Origin: Cercophora sp. LCS_1
Lineage: Eukaryota; Ascomycota; Sordariomycetes; Sordariales; Lasiosphaeriaceae
DNA: 64,000 bases
NCBI GenBank assembly: GCA_036250225.1
Contig: JAPZLL010000003.1
Location: 1,302,001-1,366,000, forward strand
Direction: 5' to 3'
The position numbers were made by a program, and so were the translations under genes. Positions 12,221 through 23,782 of the stretch are shown here, piece by piece. Within the stretch, counting starts at the first letter, position 1. Each line of letters opens with the position of its first letter. The notes under the pieces are model-generated. The model saw only the letters and a program-made list of their open reading frames with translations, did no database searches and was not told the DNA's origin.

Positions 12221-13298
12221 CTACTGCGCAAGCACCTGGCCAGTCGGGAGGCCCTTGTCCCTCTGCCCGTTGATGACGGCTCTGCTGATCAGATCACTCT
12301 GATGATCCTCGATCAGCTGCTTCAGTGCGCTCCGTTCGATGACCAACCTTCCGGTCTCCAAAAGGTTCTTGACGTCGACATCCTCAAGCTCCAATGCCCG
12401 TCCATCCTCGCCCGCAACTTCCAACCCCGTAAACAGGTTAGGCCGCCTGTCCCCAGTGATAAACGTCGTTCGCCCAAACTTCTTGCCCCATTGCAGCGCC
12501 GTCATCATGTCCCCGATATACTTTCGAATGAATGCATCCTCGAGCTCGCGCCCGAGGGCATTCTGCTCAACCAACTGGAGGAAATCCTCAGGCAGCGGTA
12601 GGTCCATCCCGTCCTCAGTGACGATCAACTCCCCCCTTCGGTAGCGATATGAAAGCGCGGTACGCCAGGCCAAGTCGTACACCTTTTTGTTGAGCTTCGT
12701 ACTGAAATCGCGGGGCTTGGGGCCAAACGATTTACCACCACCCCTGAGCATGGGTGATTGCCGCGTGCCAAGACGAGCTCTGCCTGAACCTTTCTGAGGG
12801 CGGATCTTTCGGTGCGATCCAGCGACTTCCCATCGCGTTTTGGAGGAGGCTGTGCCCTGTCGTGTTTTGTCACCTTCGTATACAACCGCCAGATGAAGGA
12901 TGTCACGTCGTAGGGGAAGATAGAGATGCTTCGGAGACCACGATTCGAGGGAACGGGGTTCGAGAGACGGGAAGGAATAGACGGTCAAGGGGACGGATGT
13001 TACTGCACAAGGTCAGCGAGAGGTGCAGCGAGTTGCGGGACGAAGTCGTTGCGTACATGGCTCCCATGCGTCCGTGACAGAGCGTGTGATGTTGGCGGCA
13101 GGCGCCTCGGATGCCATTGATCGGTTGCACTGCATTGAAAGCAGCCGCGCCTAGTTTGTATAAGTAAGTAACCGGTAGCAATCTGAGAAGCAACCTAGAA
13201 GTTGCTGGTGGACGCACTGGTGCTGCTCTGCAAGACTGTGAAGCCAGACTGAGACCCCGGACAGCCTCAGTCAGGCTCCTCAACCCCTTTCCCGCCAT
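12221..13298 (-). CDS. Mitochondrial large-subunit ribosomal protein uL4m
   Basis: Predicted exons are 13298-13218, 13129-13057 and 13002-12221 (introns of 88 and 54 bases), giving 311 residues. uL4m lines the polypeptide exit tunnel of the mitoribosome. The family signature is clear: RRDILHLAVVYEGDKTRQGT, then PQKGSGRARLGTRQSP and MLRGGGKSFGPKPRDF, followed by the VYDLAWRTALSYRYRRGELI helix. The N-terminus MAGKGLRSLTEAVRGLSLAS is basic and Ser-rich, as expected for a matrix presequence. The second splice joins WEP to LTSVPLTVYSFPSLEPRSLE in frame, with a CTGAC branch point. The first intron is less certain, because another phase-0 donor lies 45 bases downstream. The gene is divergent from the mL38 gene. 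Confidence 0.88.
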
Positions 13299-13583
13299 AC
13301 CGCCGTCTATCGCAAGTCTTCAACGTTGCGATTGGTTATAGGTGCGCTCCGGCCGGCGTAAATCAACTTTCTGTATGCGTCGCAACGTCTGCCGTAACGA
13401 GGACGAGGCCGATGGGTTGGGAGAAAAGATCTAGAAAGCCCGTGCACAGCGGGAGCTAAGCCGCGGAATTTGCCGGCCGGTGAGCGCCAGCTCTCCCAAA
13501 TTTTTGTCACGTTCAAGAGCTCCTGGCCCCAACTCCCGATCGAGGCTCAAGAAATCGGAATTACGCCCCTCGACCTCTGAGCA
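13299..13583. promoter_or_regulatory. Shared divergent promoter of uL4m and mL38
   Basis: Only 285 bases separate the start codons of two oppositely transcribed mitoribosomal large-subunit genes, so both promoters must lie here or overlap the leaders. I did not identify a TATA box. Confidence 0.7.
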
Positions 13584-14970
13584 ATGTCACGGTCCCAACA
13601 GGTCGCACGGCCGATCGTGCGGTCACTCCGACAAACCCATACTGCAACGGCGACACAATGTCGGTCAATTGCTGCGAGGCAGTTTTCGTCGACCGCGACC
13701 TGCAACGATGAGACGACAACCGTCGACAGCGCCAAACCGGCTCAGTACACCGTCGCTGGGTCCCAATGGACGTCGGAACAGTTGGAGAAGCTCACATCAC
13801 CTATAATGGGCTCTAGGAGAAGACGGGCAGCCCTCGCCACCTCGTACAACATTCCTTTCGAGCAGATGCCCTACCAATGCTTCCAAGAGGCGCGCAAGAT
13901 CCTCAACCAGGATCGCCAGGAAAAGATTGCCCAAATACTCGCCGAGGAGCAAAAGATCAAAAGGCTAGAAGCCACCGACGCCAGCACGTTTCGAGGGGTC
14001 GAGCCGTACAAGCGGAAGCGGCTAGACAGCTTGAGGAAATACGTCGAGGAACTCAAGATTTTGGCTGATATTAATGATCCCTTGGTGAAGAGGAAGTTTG
14101 AAGACGGACAGGGTAGGCGCTTGCATCATGCTGCTGCTTTCCCAGGCCCTAACGTGTGCATTTCTAGGTGATATGAACAAGCCCATCTACCGCTACCTCG
14201 CAAACCGCAAATGGCGTGCCATGGACTACAAAATTACTGTCCAGCGTATCAACCAGTTCCATATCGTTCCCGATATTCTCCCCGTGTTTGATCCAGTCAT
14301 GGATGTCAAAATGTCCTTCCGCGGCCAACCTGTTGGCCCCGGCATGACGCTCAACAGCCGTGTTACCGAGATCGCCCCGACGCTCAAGATGCAAGTCTTC
14401 GACAAGGGACCCCGTCTCTTTACCGTTGCCGTCTTCGACGCCGATGTGCCCGACGCCGAGAACGATCAGTTCACCCGCCGCCTGCACTACCTCGCGGCCA
14501 ATATCCCCTGGGACCAAAACCAGCGCCAGCTTCCTCTCCGTCTGATCGGCAGCGACAGGAACAAGGCGAGTGGCGACCTTCCCGTCCCCTGGCTCCCTCC
14601 TTTTGCCCAGAAGGGCTCCCCATACCACCGTCTTGCTGTCTTTGTCCTCGAACAGTCGCTGGCCGACACGCCACTCGACGTGGCCAAGCTTCGCGAAACC
14701 TACGACGGCCCCGGTCGTGAGCGATTTAGTCTCAAGTCGCTTCGCGACAAGTTTAATGTCAATCCCGTTGGCTTCACCATGTTCCGAACCGAGTGGGACG
14801 AGAGCACAGCCGACGTCATGGCGCGACACGGCATTCCGGGGGCTGATATTGAGTTCAAGCGGGAACAGTTCAAGAGCCTCAAGGGCCCGCGCAAAGCCAG
14901 AGGCTGGGAGGCCAAGAGGCAAAAGCCCAAGTACAGAAGCTTGTGGAAGTACTCGAAGCGGATCGCATAA
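13584..14970 (+). CDS. Mitochondrial large-subunit ribosomal protein mL38 (MRPL35), PEBP-like
   Basis: Exons are 13584-14112 and 14168-14970, with a 55-base intron (GTAGGC, CTAAC branch, CTAG acceptor, phase 1), giving 443 residues. mL38 is a mitoribosome protein that carries a phosphatidylethanolamine-binding-protein fold. The first ~50 residues are rich in Arg, Ser, Thr and Gln without acidic residues, consistent with a mitochondrial presequence. Next comes an RRRRAALATSYNIPFEQMPY segment and a charged helical stretch. The PEBP-like half contains PGMTLNSRVTEIAP, FTVAVFDADVPDAEND, HYLAANIPWDQN and PYHRLAVFVLEQ. It ends in a basic tail, as is usual for rRNA-binding proteins. Confidence 0.93.
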
Positions 14971-15442
14971 GCAACTGCAACGGGACCGGGACAACGAGGA
15001 GGGCGGGAGAAGTAGAAACCCCCGTATGTACAATATTGGTGTATCAGACACATGTAGACACTGGGTTCGGTATAGAACTCTGCCAATACATATCCAAGCT
15101 GCCAGTCTTGCAGCCGCCCTAACGTCTGATTTTGCGTGACGGAGCTTTATAGTTCCACTCCGGCAGGACCAATCTGAGCTTGGCCTCGTATGGGGTTGAC
15201 CGACCCTTACAGGGGTGTTTGTTTACTTACCCCTGAGAGCGGTCTACCTGATTCGATACCCAATCACGACATGCACGACAATAGTGCGGAATTTATGATA
15301 TGCACTCTCTTTCTTTATTCTGCTACTTGATTAAAAAAAATCTTCTTCCTCATTCATCTCTCGTTTCAACCAATTCCCATCTCCATGACTGCTTTCCAAC
15401 TCCCCACGCAACCCAACTGGATGCCATGGTTCTCAGACCAGT
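14971..15442. other. Intergenic interval between convergent genes
   Basis: This holds the 3' flanks of mL38 (+) and the RhoGAP gene (-). No gene or RNA was seen. Confidence 0.5.
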
Positions 15443-18400
15443 CTAAAACCTATACTTCACAGATTCTTGCTCCAACCTTTCTTCAGCTGCCATCCACAAA
15501 CCAGCAACTGTAGCCGATAGTCTGCCCCCGTCGTCGCTAGTACTACTCCGAAGGAACGGTAAGTGAGATAGTTGAGGTGGGCCTTCGGAGGTCGCCGGAT
15601 GTTCACGGGGAGGCGTCAGGTCTTGATCTCCATATTCCACCTCCCCGCCTCCTTCAGAACCAGAGTTGTCGCTTGCCTGCCCACCCCTCTCCATGGCTTC
15701 GAAAGACTGCCGAATTCGCTCAACCAGAATGTCCTCATCCTCCGTGTGACCACTCGACGACTCTCTCTGCCGGGCCACTAACCAGTCCTTGACGCGCTTG
15801 TCACCCTCCTCTGATGTATCACCGTCTCCATATAGATACTCCCCATTATCAATTGGGCCATCCATCACCGGTACTGAGCCCGTGTCGCTTGCTTTACTCA
15901 GGCCGAGACCTTCTCGTAGCTTACGTACTCTGTCAGAGGCCTTCTCGAATGCCGCGATTCTCTTCTCGGCTCTTTCTGCTCTGTCCCTCCATAACACGCA
16001 TTCTCGCTCCATCAGACGCAGCTGCTCTCGCAAGAGAACCACATCTGTATCTTGTTTTCCCTCCAACAGGCGATGAAGCTGCTTCACCTCCTCAGTCTTG
16101 GCTTCCAGTTGCCTCTGGAGGCTTCGTATTTGCGCATGAAGAGCCAGACTTGTGTTTCCAGAACTGGGTGAGAGAGCTGGAACTCCGCCAGCGGGTATCG
16201 ATACTCTTTTGGGTGGCGCTGTGACTATCTCCTCCTCTGTTTCTTCCTCGTACTCATACCTGGGCGGATTTAGAATCACCGTATTTTGTGAAACAGGGCG
16301 AGACTCTGGGGATCCGAAAGCGTTAGAATTGGTCGTGCTTGGATCTTTTTCAACTTGCTTCTCTGAGTGTTCGATCTGACTCCGAGTCGAGTTGAGCCGT
16401 GCTGGTAGATTCTGTTCGTCTTGCGTCGCCGTACTCGCCCGTTCAGGTTCATTCTTGTGGGTTGAGAAACCGCTCGAAGCCTCTTCCTTTTGAGACGTTC
16501 CAAGCGGGATCCACTGGCCTTTGTTCCATTCAGCCTCATCCACCTTCTCCGATCTTGGACGAGATGAAGAACTTCGCCTGTCAATAAGAACACTCTCCAC
16601 AGAGCCGCCCATATCGTTGTCTCTATTTGTGGCCATTTGAGACGATTGTCCCAAGTGTACGCCTTCCATATACACAGGCCTAAGCGGCGATTTAGATCCT
16701 CTCTCAATCAAAGGGTTTACCATGTACTTTGAAATGATGCCACCAGGACCAAATAGGGCCCTTTCAGGACTAGGAACAATCTCCTGTTCCTTGGAAGCGC
16801 TCTCAAACTTTGCCGCCATCGCCTTGACTGCGCTACCGGTCAATCTAGGAGGTCTAACTCTTGACGGCGTTACTGGCTCTGACTGGGGTAGGTACACTCG
16901 GCTCGTGTCTATGGGGCTTTGACCGGGTGTCGAAGTTTCGCTGGTTTCCTCGACCCTGTCTCTTGCCTGATTATATTGGTCACCTTGGACTTGTGCCCCT
17001 GGAGGATCGTTGATATCCCCAGCTCCTTGACTCTTGGTTCTCACCGATGCTGAATCACTGGACATTATCTCTTCCGGTGTATTTTCGTTCTTCCGATCCG
17101 GTGCGGTCGCTTCTGAGGCTGGAACAGTCCCTACCACCGTGACCTTCGCGCCACCCCGTCCAAAGGATTCCGTGACTGCTGCCCCGTTGGATAGCTGTGT
17201 AGCCACGTGAGATCTCATAACTTTTGGCTCCGGGCGGTCTGCAAGGCTGTCAGAATATCTCCCTCCCCGTGCAGCTAACGACCTTCCCCTTGCCAGTGCC
17301 GCATATCGAGACGCTGGTTTATTGCTCTCTGACCGCGCCTGTCTGTCCTGGCGCTGCTTAGGCTCGTTCTCGGGTCCAAGTTTGGAAAATGCAGATTGTA
17401 AACCATCACTACGTCGCTTGGTTTGTGCGCCGCCCCATGCTCCGTTGTGAACTTCAGAATCTGCCATTCTTTGCCGACCAGCTGAGATTGTTGTGGAGTC
17501 CATGGATCTCCTCAGCTTTGATATCGTTGTGCCAAAGCGACTATCCCTCGATTCTATGGGTGCTGTGTCATTGGAGTTGCGTGGTCCACATTTGGTTGTG
17601 ATTATCACGGGCGACCCGGTCGTGGTTTCGACCAAGGCCAGTCTCGGAGGCGATCTTGCGCTACGCTGTGAGCAGCTTCGCCCAGAAGCGCTCCTGGGCA
17701 CAGGACGGGTTTCTGCTTCATCTGAGAATCGGATAGAGTCTTTCGAGACTATCAACCTCCTGAAGCGAGATGGCGCGTACGCCCTCGCAGGCTCTTCATT
17801 CCTCCCATGAACTTCTTCTAGGGCCCGAGCTGCTCGTGCGTCAAGTTTCTGATGTTCCTCAGTACTTGTCGTATTTAGTGCAGGAATTTCCAGGTCGCAT
17901 TGACTTGCCGCAGTTGACTGTTCGACATGTCCACCTAGCCCCTCTTCCGGCGCCGCAAACCGCATTGATGGGGGTGGCATTGTAAAGGTTTCAGGTGGCA
18001 AAGCCTTCACCTGTGTTGCCTCGGGACCGTGGAACGAAGTTTCTTCCACAGTTGGAGATAGCACTTGCCCGGGCGGCTTTACAGAACGGGTGGACATTGA
18101 CCGCGCGCCCTTGGGCCGTATCCGTCGAACGACTAGAGACGGATGGTTACCTTCAGGGCGACTCCCTCTACTAGATACTCGCCCTTGCGTTTTGTCAGCA
18201 CTCAACTCGTATATAACTCGAGGGAGCACCTTACTAGATTCGGGAGTAGGGCTTGGGGGAGCTGGGGACTCGCCAGGGTAAGGGCCAAAGTTAGACGGGT
18301 GTCGCCATTCTGCAGGCTTTCTTATTACGAAAGACTCAGAGGCGGATGGCCGTAGTGCGAATCCTGGCGCTGGGGGTTCGCCACAGGGGTCCTCTGGGTT

Positions 18401-20016
18401 GACTCTCAGTACACCGAGACTCCTCACATGCTTGACAACCTCACGCCAGTGCGTGATCAGCATCTCTGCAATTGCGTTTGCAACGTGAATCTTGTCAACG
18501 GATTGAATCCGCGAGTCCTCTTCGGTGACCTTGGCCTTTTGTTTTTCCTTCCTCGTGCGTGGAGGAGTAACGGGAAATAATACCAGTCCCGCCCCGGGAT
18601 CAGCAAGTTTCATCGTGTACGAGTTGATGAGGTCGTTGATAAGAAGGGGACCGAAAACAATACCGAGAGAGTTGTATCCTTTTTGAGCATTAGTAAACTC
18701 ATGTCCTACTGGGGCATTGCAACCATACCCATGAGGTCAGCTGTTGGCAACGGCCGCCCGTGCTCATCTTCCCGAGGAGCCTTCTCTGCCGTCCGCCCGA
18801 TGAGACAGAGCAGCCCAAAAACAGCGCAGATCAGTTCCCGCCGGAACTGAGATCGGACGGTCCCGATTGCCAGGGCGATCAGCCTTCCCCTGAGCTTGGT
18901 CTGCTTCGTCCGCGTGAACTCGGGATTACCCTTCAGTTGACTATGGATGGCGACCATGGCGTCGAATAACGAGAGAGAACCAAGAATGCCGCCAGGTAGC
19001 CCAGCCAGAAGTCGCTTGAACGTAGATGCGACATCGTGTGTCCCTGCTCTAATATGCTGTGGAAGATTTGGGCACCGTATCGTGCTGGAGATTATCTCGT
19101 CTGTGTCCGCTTCGGCACAGTAGTAATCGTAAAGCGCGTTTACAATGCGAACGGACCCGGGGATTCGGAACACGCCTCTAGTATCCGCAGCTGTGACGTA
19201 TGAGCAACCAGTGACACGAGGAGATGGACCGACCTTACCGTGCTGCACAAGATACTGAGCGGTTGCCCGGAAACAAGTTGGAAGAACCAACGAACCCGGG
19301 GCGTACTCCGACGGGAGATAGAGCATACTCTTCCCACACAAACGAACAAGCGATTGCAGATCTTCGTCTTTGAGGATATCCCTTTTGTTCTTCACAATGT
19401 GCATAGCCATGTCACTAACACTGCGCTTGTGCCGGACCTTCTTGTCTGATTTTGCGGAACTCGCATGGCTTGCTCCAGAGACTGGACGTAGAAATGTGCG
19501 GGAGAACCATCCTCTGCGCGGCTGCTGCGGCGAAAGACCTCCCTGCTGGAAGGTCAGTTCGGGCCGCGCCTCGGGATGAGGAGATGGAGAGCAACTAACG
19601 GGGGAAGCTTCGGGACCATCGAACGGAAGTGGCCGGACACCGTGCTGTGTATGCTTGTTCAGCAATCCGCTAGCCATCTTCTTGACACAACTTACCTTCC
19701 GGGCAAGTCGGTTGTACTCCTGAGCAAACTCGGGGCGATCTCGGACATCGTCGGTGTCTGACAGGCACGCCAGATCGCCGCTTGAGGAAGTCCATGTGGC
19801 ACTGCTTTTGTTTGCTCGCCTGTCGCTACTCGGCAAAGGTAGATGACCCACGGTGCGAGGGAGGGGATTGCTCCGGGGAACGCTGTCTTCAAGCTGCGAG
19901 AACCGACTAGAATGCGGACGGCGATTGAATATACCTCTGGCACTGGGTGGCGTACCTGGGGAAGAGGCCTTGGAGTGGCCGGCGCCGTCCATGTCCGGGT
20001 ATGTATATGGCTGCAT
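15443..20016 (-). CDS. Rho GTPase-activating protein with coiled-coil C-terminus
   Basis: Four exons are predicted: 20016-19696, 19644-19239, 19190-18729 and 18678-15443, giving 1474 residues. Introns are 51, 48 and 50 bases. The first two are multiples of three without stops and were recognised by strong donors (GTAAGT, GTAAGG) and by restored family continuity: YNRLARK/HGVRPLPF and LVQH/AADTRGVFRIPG. The third removes an in-frame stop and joins ADLMG to YNSLGIVFGPLLINDL. The RhoGAP domain spans roughly residues 220-410; the arginine finger is Arg251 in GVFRIPG. RhoGAPs stimulate GTP hydrolysis by Rho/Cdc42/Rac GTPases in polarity and cytokinesis. The rest is long, Ser/Pro/Arg-rich and disordered, with a coiled coil (SLQRQLEAKTEEVKQLHRLL onward) about 200-270 residues before the end. 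Target GTPase is unknown. Without the 18679-18728 splice it would be misread as two genes. Confidence 0.87.
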
Positions 20017-20545
20017 CGTTGACTAGCCACCTACTGTTGAAGGAATCGAGCAAACTCGGCGTAAACATGGGTGCGCTACGAGAAGACGTATCGGACTAGC
20101 ATTGATTGTTCGACGGAAGGCACGGGAAGAAGGGCATTCGGTAGCTTCCCAGGCCCGGACGGGGGCAACAAGGCGTTGCCGTTTGTATTCCATCCGATGC
20201 AGCTGCCCGCCCCGCAGGACTTTATGGCAACAACGCGCCTTCCTAAAAAAAATGTACTGCGTAAAAGGTTGGCTTGCTTCCTGGTTGTGATGTAAACAAA
20301 GAAAACTTCGCTGCGCTAAACCCTGCACCGCGTTGTCTCGAACATGTTCCCTCGCGCGCTCTCACCGGGCTGTAGACTGCTGCAGCTATGTAAATAGGTC
20401 CCTAGACTAGAGGACAACACAACAAATCTATATCGACGGAGAAAAAATTTGATATGCAACCATGGTATTCCTTGTCCACATACCGCCCAATACGCCTTGC
20501 AAATGCATCTTACACCGTTCGTCCATGGTCCTGGCATCTCCATCA
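20017..20545. other. Intergenic interval between SNF4 3' end and RhoGAP start
   Basis: It contains the promoter and leader of the RhoGAP gene and the 3' flank of SNF4; both are read on the minus strand. No gene was recognised. Confidence 0.5.
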
Positions 20546-22076
20546 TCAAGCCCGGATATTGTCGTCCTCCTCGCCATACAGCAAGACGTACTTGAGCACG
20601 TCTGAGAGAGAAATAATGCCCTTCAGACGCGTGTCGTCATCGATGATGATCAACCTGTGCACCCGAGACTTACGAATCGTATCGAAGACTGAATCCAAGC
20701 GGTCCTCGTCACTGCAGGTGTAGATGCCAGGGAAGTCTTCGGCACGTTTTGAGATGGCATCCCCCACGGTTGCCGAAAGCTCATCATACACCCCGCCCTT
20801 GATGCATGGGATGACGTCGACGGCCTCGAAAAGGTTGAGTAGCTTGTACTCCTGGTCGATGATCGGGACTGCCGATATGTTGTGCTTGACCATCAGATGA
20901 ATCACATCGAGCACTGAGCTGCTCATGGTAGCCGTTGCCAAGTTAGAGTAGGTGCCAAGGTTGAGCTCCTTCAGCGGCTTCTTGAGCAGCATCGTGTGCT
21001 GCTCGTTGTTGACGGCGATAAACTTGAGGATGCGGTACTGCGTGATAACGCTTACCACCGTTTGCCGGCCCGTCTCGTCATCGGTGTCGACCAGCGGGAT
21101 CCTCCGGGCTCTTGTCTTCAGCATGCGTCGGCACGCCTCATATAGCGGGCGCATGGGGTGAACTGATATCGTCTCCAAAGGCACGACTCCGATAGCCTTT
21201 TCGATGTCTAGAATCATATGCTTTGGTCAACACTAATTGACTTATCTTGGGAGGGCCTGCCCGGCGTACCTCTCAGATTGGATAACCGGAACCGATCGAC
21301 CTGGTTCAGTTGGTCGGGGAACTGGCAGTAGTACTGGATCACATTGATATAGTCGGTGCTGGTCAACAACCCAGCAAAAGTCGAGTTCCGCGAGTCCCAA
21401 AGGGGTGCCGAGACGATGCCTGCCATCGGTCAGCTCGACAAGCTCTGCACAACGTCGGGCAGACTTTAGCCTCCCAAAGCCAGGAGGCCGTGTCACCGCA
21501 CCGTTTTGGATCAATATGTTCAGGCTCTTCTTGATGAGCAGGTCGTTGTCCAGCACGACCAGGCGGAACGAGAGCGGAAGTACATCGTAGCTAGTGCGGA
21601 CCTTGAGAAATTCGCGGATGCCTCTCTACACAACGGGCGCATTAGTATCGTCTCTATGAAGCGGATAGGCTGGGCTGGGGCTAGGTAGGTTTGATGTTGT
21701 TCAGTGCTGCAAGACTTGGGGCTATAACCCCGCATCGTAGCTTGCGGCGGGGTGGATGATTGACGAAATGGCCCGGCTTCAGCTTCTGACGGTCCTCGGG
21801 GACGTGTCCGTGTCTCGGGGAAACACTTACCAGACCCTGCATCTGCTCCTTGTCCAAGGGACTCGGTGTCTTATCGGCGCGGACGGTCGGCTTGGGTCGG
21901 AGGTAGGATGAGGGCGCGACGAAGGGGAGCTCGTGACCCGGTCGCAGCGGCGGCGGCAGCGGTCCCTGGACATCACTACTATTGCCTCCGGCCGTCGCGG
22001 CGGGAGCTGTAGGTAGACTCGCGGCACTGGTGCTGGGATCCGCCTTTTCGGCGGGAGCACGAGCGTCTTCTTCCAT
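20546..22076 (-). CDS. SNF4: AMPK/SNF1 kinase gamma subunit (SNF4)
   Basis: Exons are 22076-21831, 21625-21502, 21419-21270 and 21207-20546 (introns 205, 82 and 62 bases), giving 393 residues. SNF4 is the nucleotide-sensing regulatory subunit of the SNF1/AMPK complex, which controls glucose derepression and energy stress responses. The protein has a Pro/Ala-rich N-terminal extension followed by four CBS repeats. Landmarks are REFLKVRTSYDVLPLSFRLV, DLLIKKSLNILIQN, GIVSAPLWDSRNSTFAGLLT (across a splice), TDYINVIQYYCQFP, RDIEKAIGVVPLETISVHP, HNISAVPIIDQE, and the final HRLIIIDDDTRLKGIISLSD. All three junctions restore family sequence with matching phases. An in-frame ATG at 22247 would add 57 residues, but their composition looks like leader, so I chose 22076. 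Confidence 0.93.
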
Positions 22077-23782
22077 TATCGTGGTTGAGTTTGTCGTGGA
22101 ACGCGCATCGGGAGCGCTTCCCGTCGTCGTCAGGCACAGGCGCAATCGGTCCCAGACCCAATTTCTCCTTAGCTGAGGTTGACCGCCGGAGGTCGGAGCT
22201 GGGGTGCGAGGAAAAAGGAACATTAAGAAGGCCCGGAACCCGCCCATTGTAACGGCCCTATCAAGCGCTGTGGATTAGGGGGGAGCCTTATCATGGAATC
22301 TAACGCTCTGCCCAAACCGCTGCGCAGGACCCGGACATTATTCCCCAACTGGACTATGTCTCAAAAACACGTTTCCAACAATCCACATCTAAGCGTTAGA
22401 GACTCGGTCCACGGCTGCCATATGCATTGGTTTTTATCTACGTGGTGGCCGTCGCCACTCTGGAAAAAAGAACCTGACCGTTGCATCTGGTATAGCCTGT
22501 GTCGAACTGCCAACGAACAACATGACGCAGCGCTGCGTTAGACTGGTCACACAGATGACAATGGAACGTGAAGACATATCCTGAAAGGCGGGGTTTCTGC
22601 AGTCTCTGAGTGGGCGAATCTTTGTTGATCTTGACCTGACTTATAGTTAGGCAGGGCTTTCACCTGCATTTGTAGATGGCCAACCTTTCCGGCCCACGGC
22701 GCCGCTGGTCAATGTCAGAGCGGAGCAACCTACAACCACCTAGTCTAGCCAACTGAGGAGGAATGAAACCTTACCAGCCGTTTGTTTGCATCGGGTGTTG
22801 ACAAGGGCTTCAAGAACTGTGCTGGCACAGTTCCTGCACGGAGATTCCCCAGATAGGCAAGCCGATAACTTCCAATTCCACAACAGCGTTGGCGACAAAT
22901 CGGGTAAACAAAGGATGTCGTCGTTGACTGGGTTGCTGGTTGGAGCATTTCTCTCCCTGTGGACATGTCCCAAGTGGCCCGCAGGGGCTTCGAGGTAATT
23001 GTTGCTATCCTTTATTTTGAGAGCCTTGAAAAAGTGCTAGGTCTTTTTCTCGTATATTGAAGAGCCGGAGGGCTTACACCAGCCCTTGGGATAGCATTCT
23101 GGTTGGCGATATCTCGTCAAGCTGGTGACAAAATAATTGAGACCTGGACAGGTGTTGTAAATTCCAATCACCATGAACAGAAAAGCCCAACTCCTTTTTG
23201 ATAGTATTTCAGTGCATTTTAAGGCCGGTTGATGTATTGGGATCTTGGATATACACCTTTTCAGTGGATGAATATCCCCTTTACTCTGTTGTCTGTGTCG
23301 TTTGTTTTGTCAAGGACTTGCTTGTCACTTCTTGAGGATGGCAACGCGAGGCCAGTCGGCACAGTGCGCAGGCAGCCAGCTCATACTTGCCGCCGCTAGG
23401 CGACCCTTGCACTTGCCCAGGCTGCTCACCCTAGGAACCGCGCTGGCATGCCATCCGTGCACGGTCCCATTTCTCACCTGAACGGCAGGGCAGCTTCGAT
23501 CCTCAGGCGCTTTCGCTTGTTGCTTGTGGTCATCCCGTCGTGCGATCAAGCTCGCATATCCAAAACAACGTCCACCACGCCTGCCGCGAACGTCCATTTC
23601 GGATCTGTTGGCCATCGTTGCTGGTTGAATGCCGTTCGAGGATGTTTCTTTGATAATCACAGTATTGCTTTGAGCTTCCGAGACACCCAGCACATCCGCG
23701 AACAACCCTACTTGACCGACTCCCGGAACTCAGAGCTATCCGCTGCCCTTGACGTCGGGAGACCCGACTCCCCGTCACAGCC
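22077..23782. other. Divergent intergenic interval between SNF4 and VAC8
   Basis: It holds the promoters and leaders of SNF4 (-) and VAC8 (+), about 1.7 kb apart. Open frames at 22740-22973 and 23325-23705 on the minus strand have no recognisable domain and I did not call them. Confidence 0.5.

Noticed and set aside
15443..20016. Two separate genes, a 436-residue RhoGAP and a 1056-residue coiled-coil protein
   Set aside because: A 50-base intron with matching phase (18679-18728) removes the stop and restores the conserved LMG-YNSLGIVFGPLLI segment, so it is one gene.
23325..23705. 126-residue minus-strand open frame near the VAC8 start
   Set aside because: No domain, low-complexity composition, and it overlaps the expected VAC8 promoter and leader.
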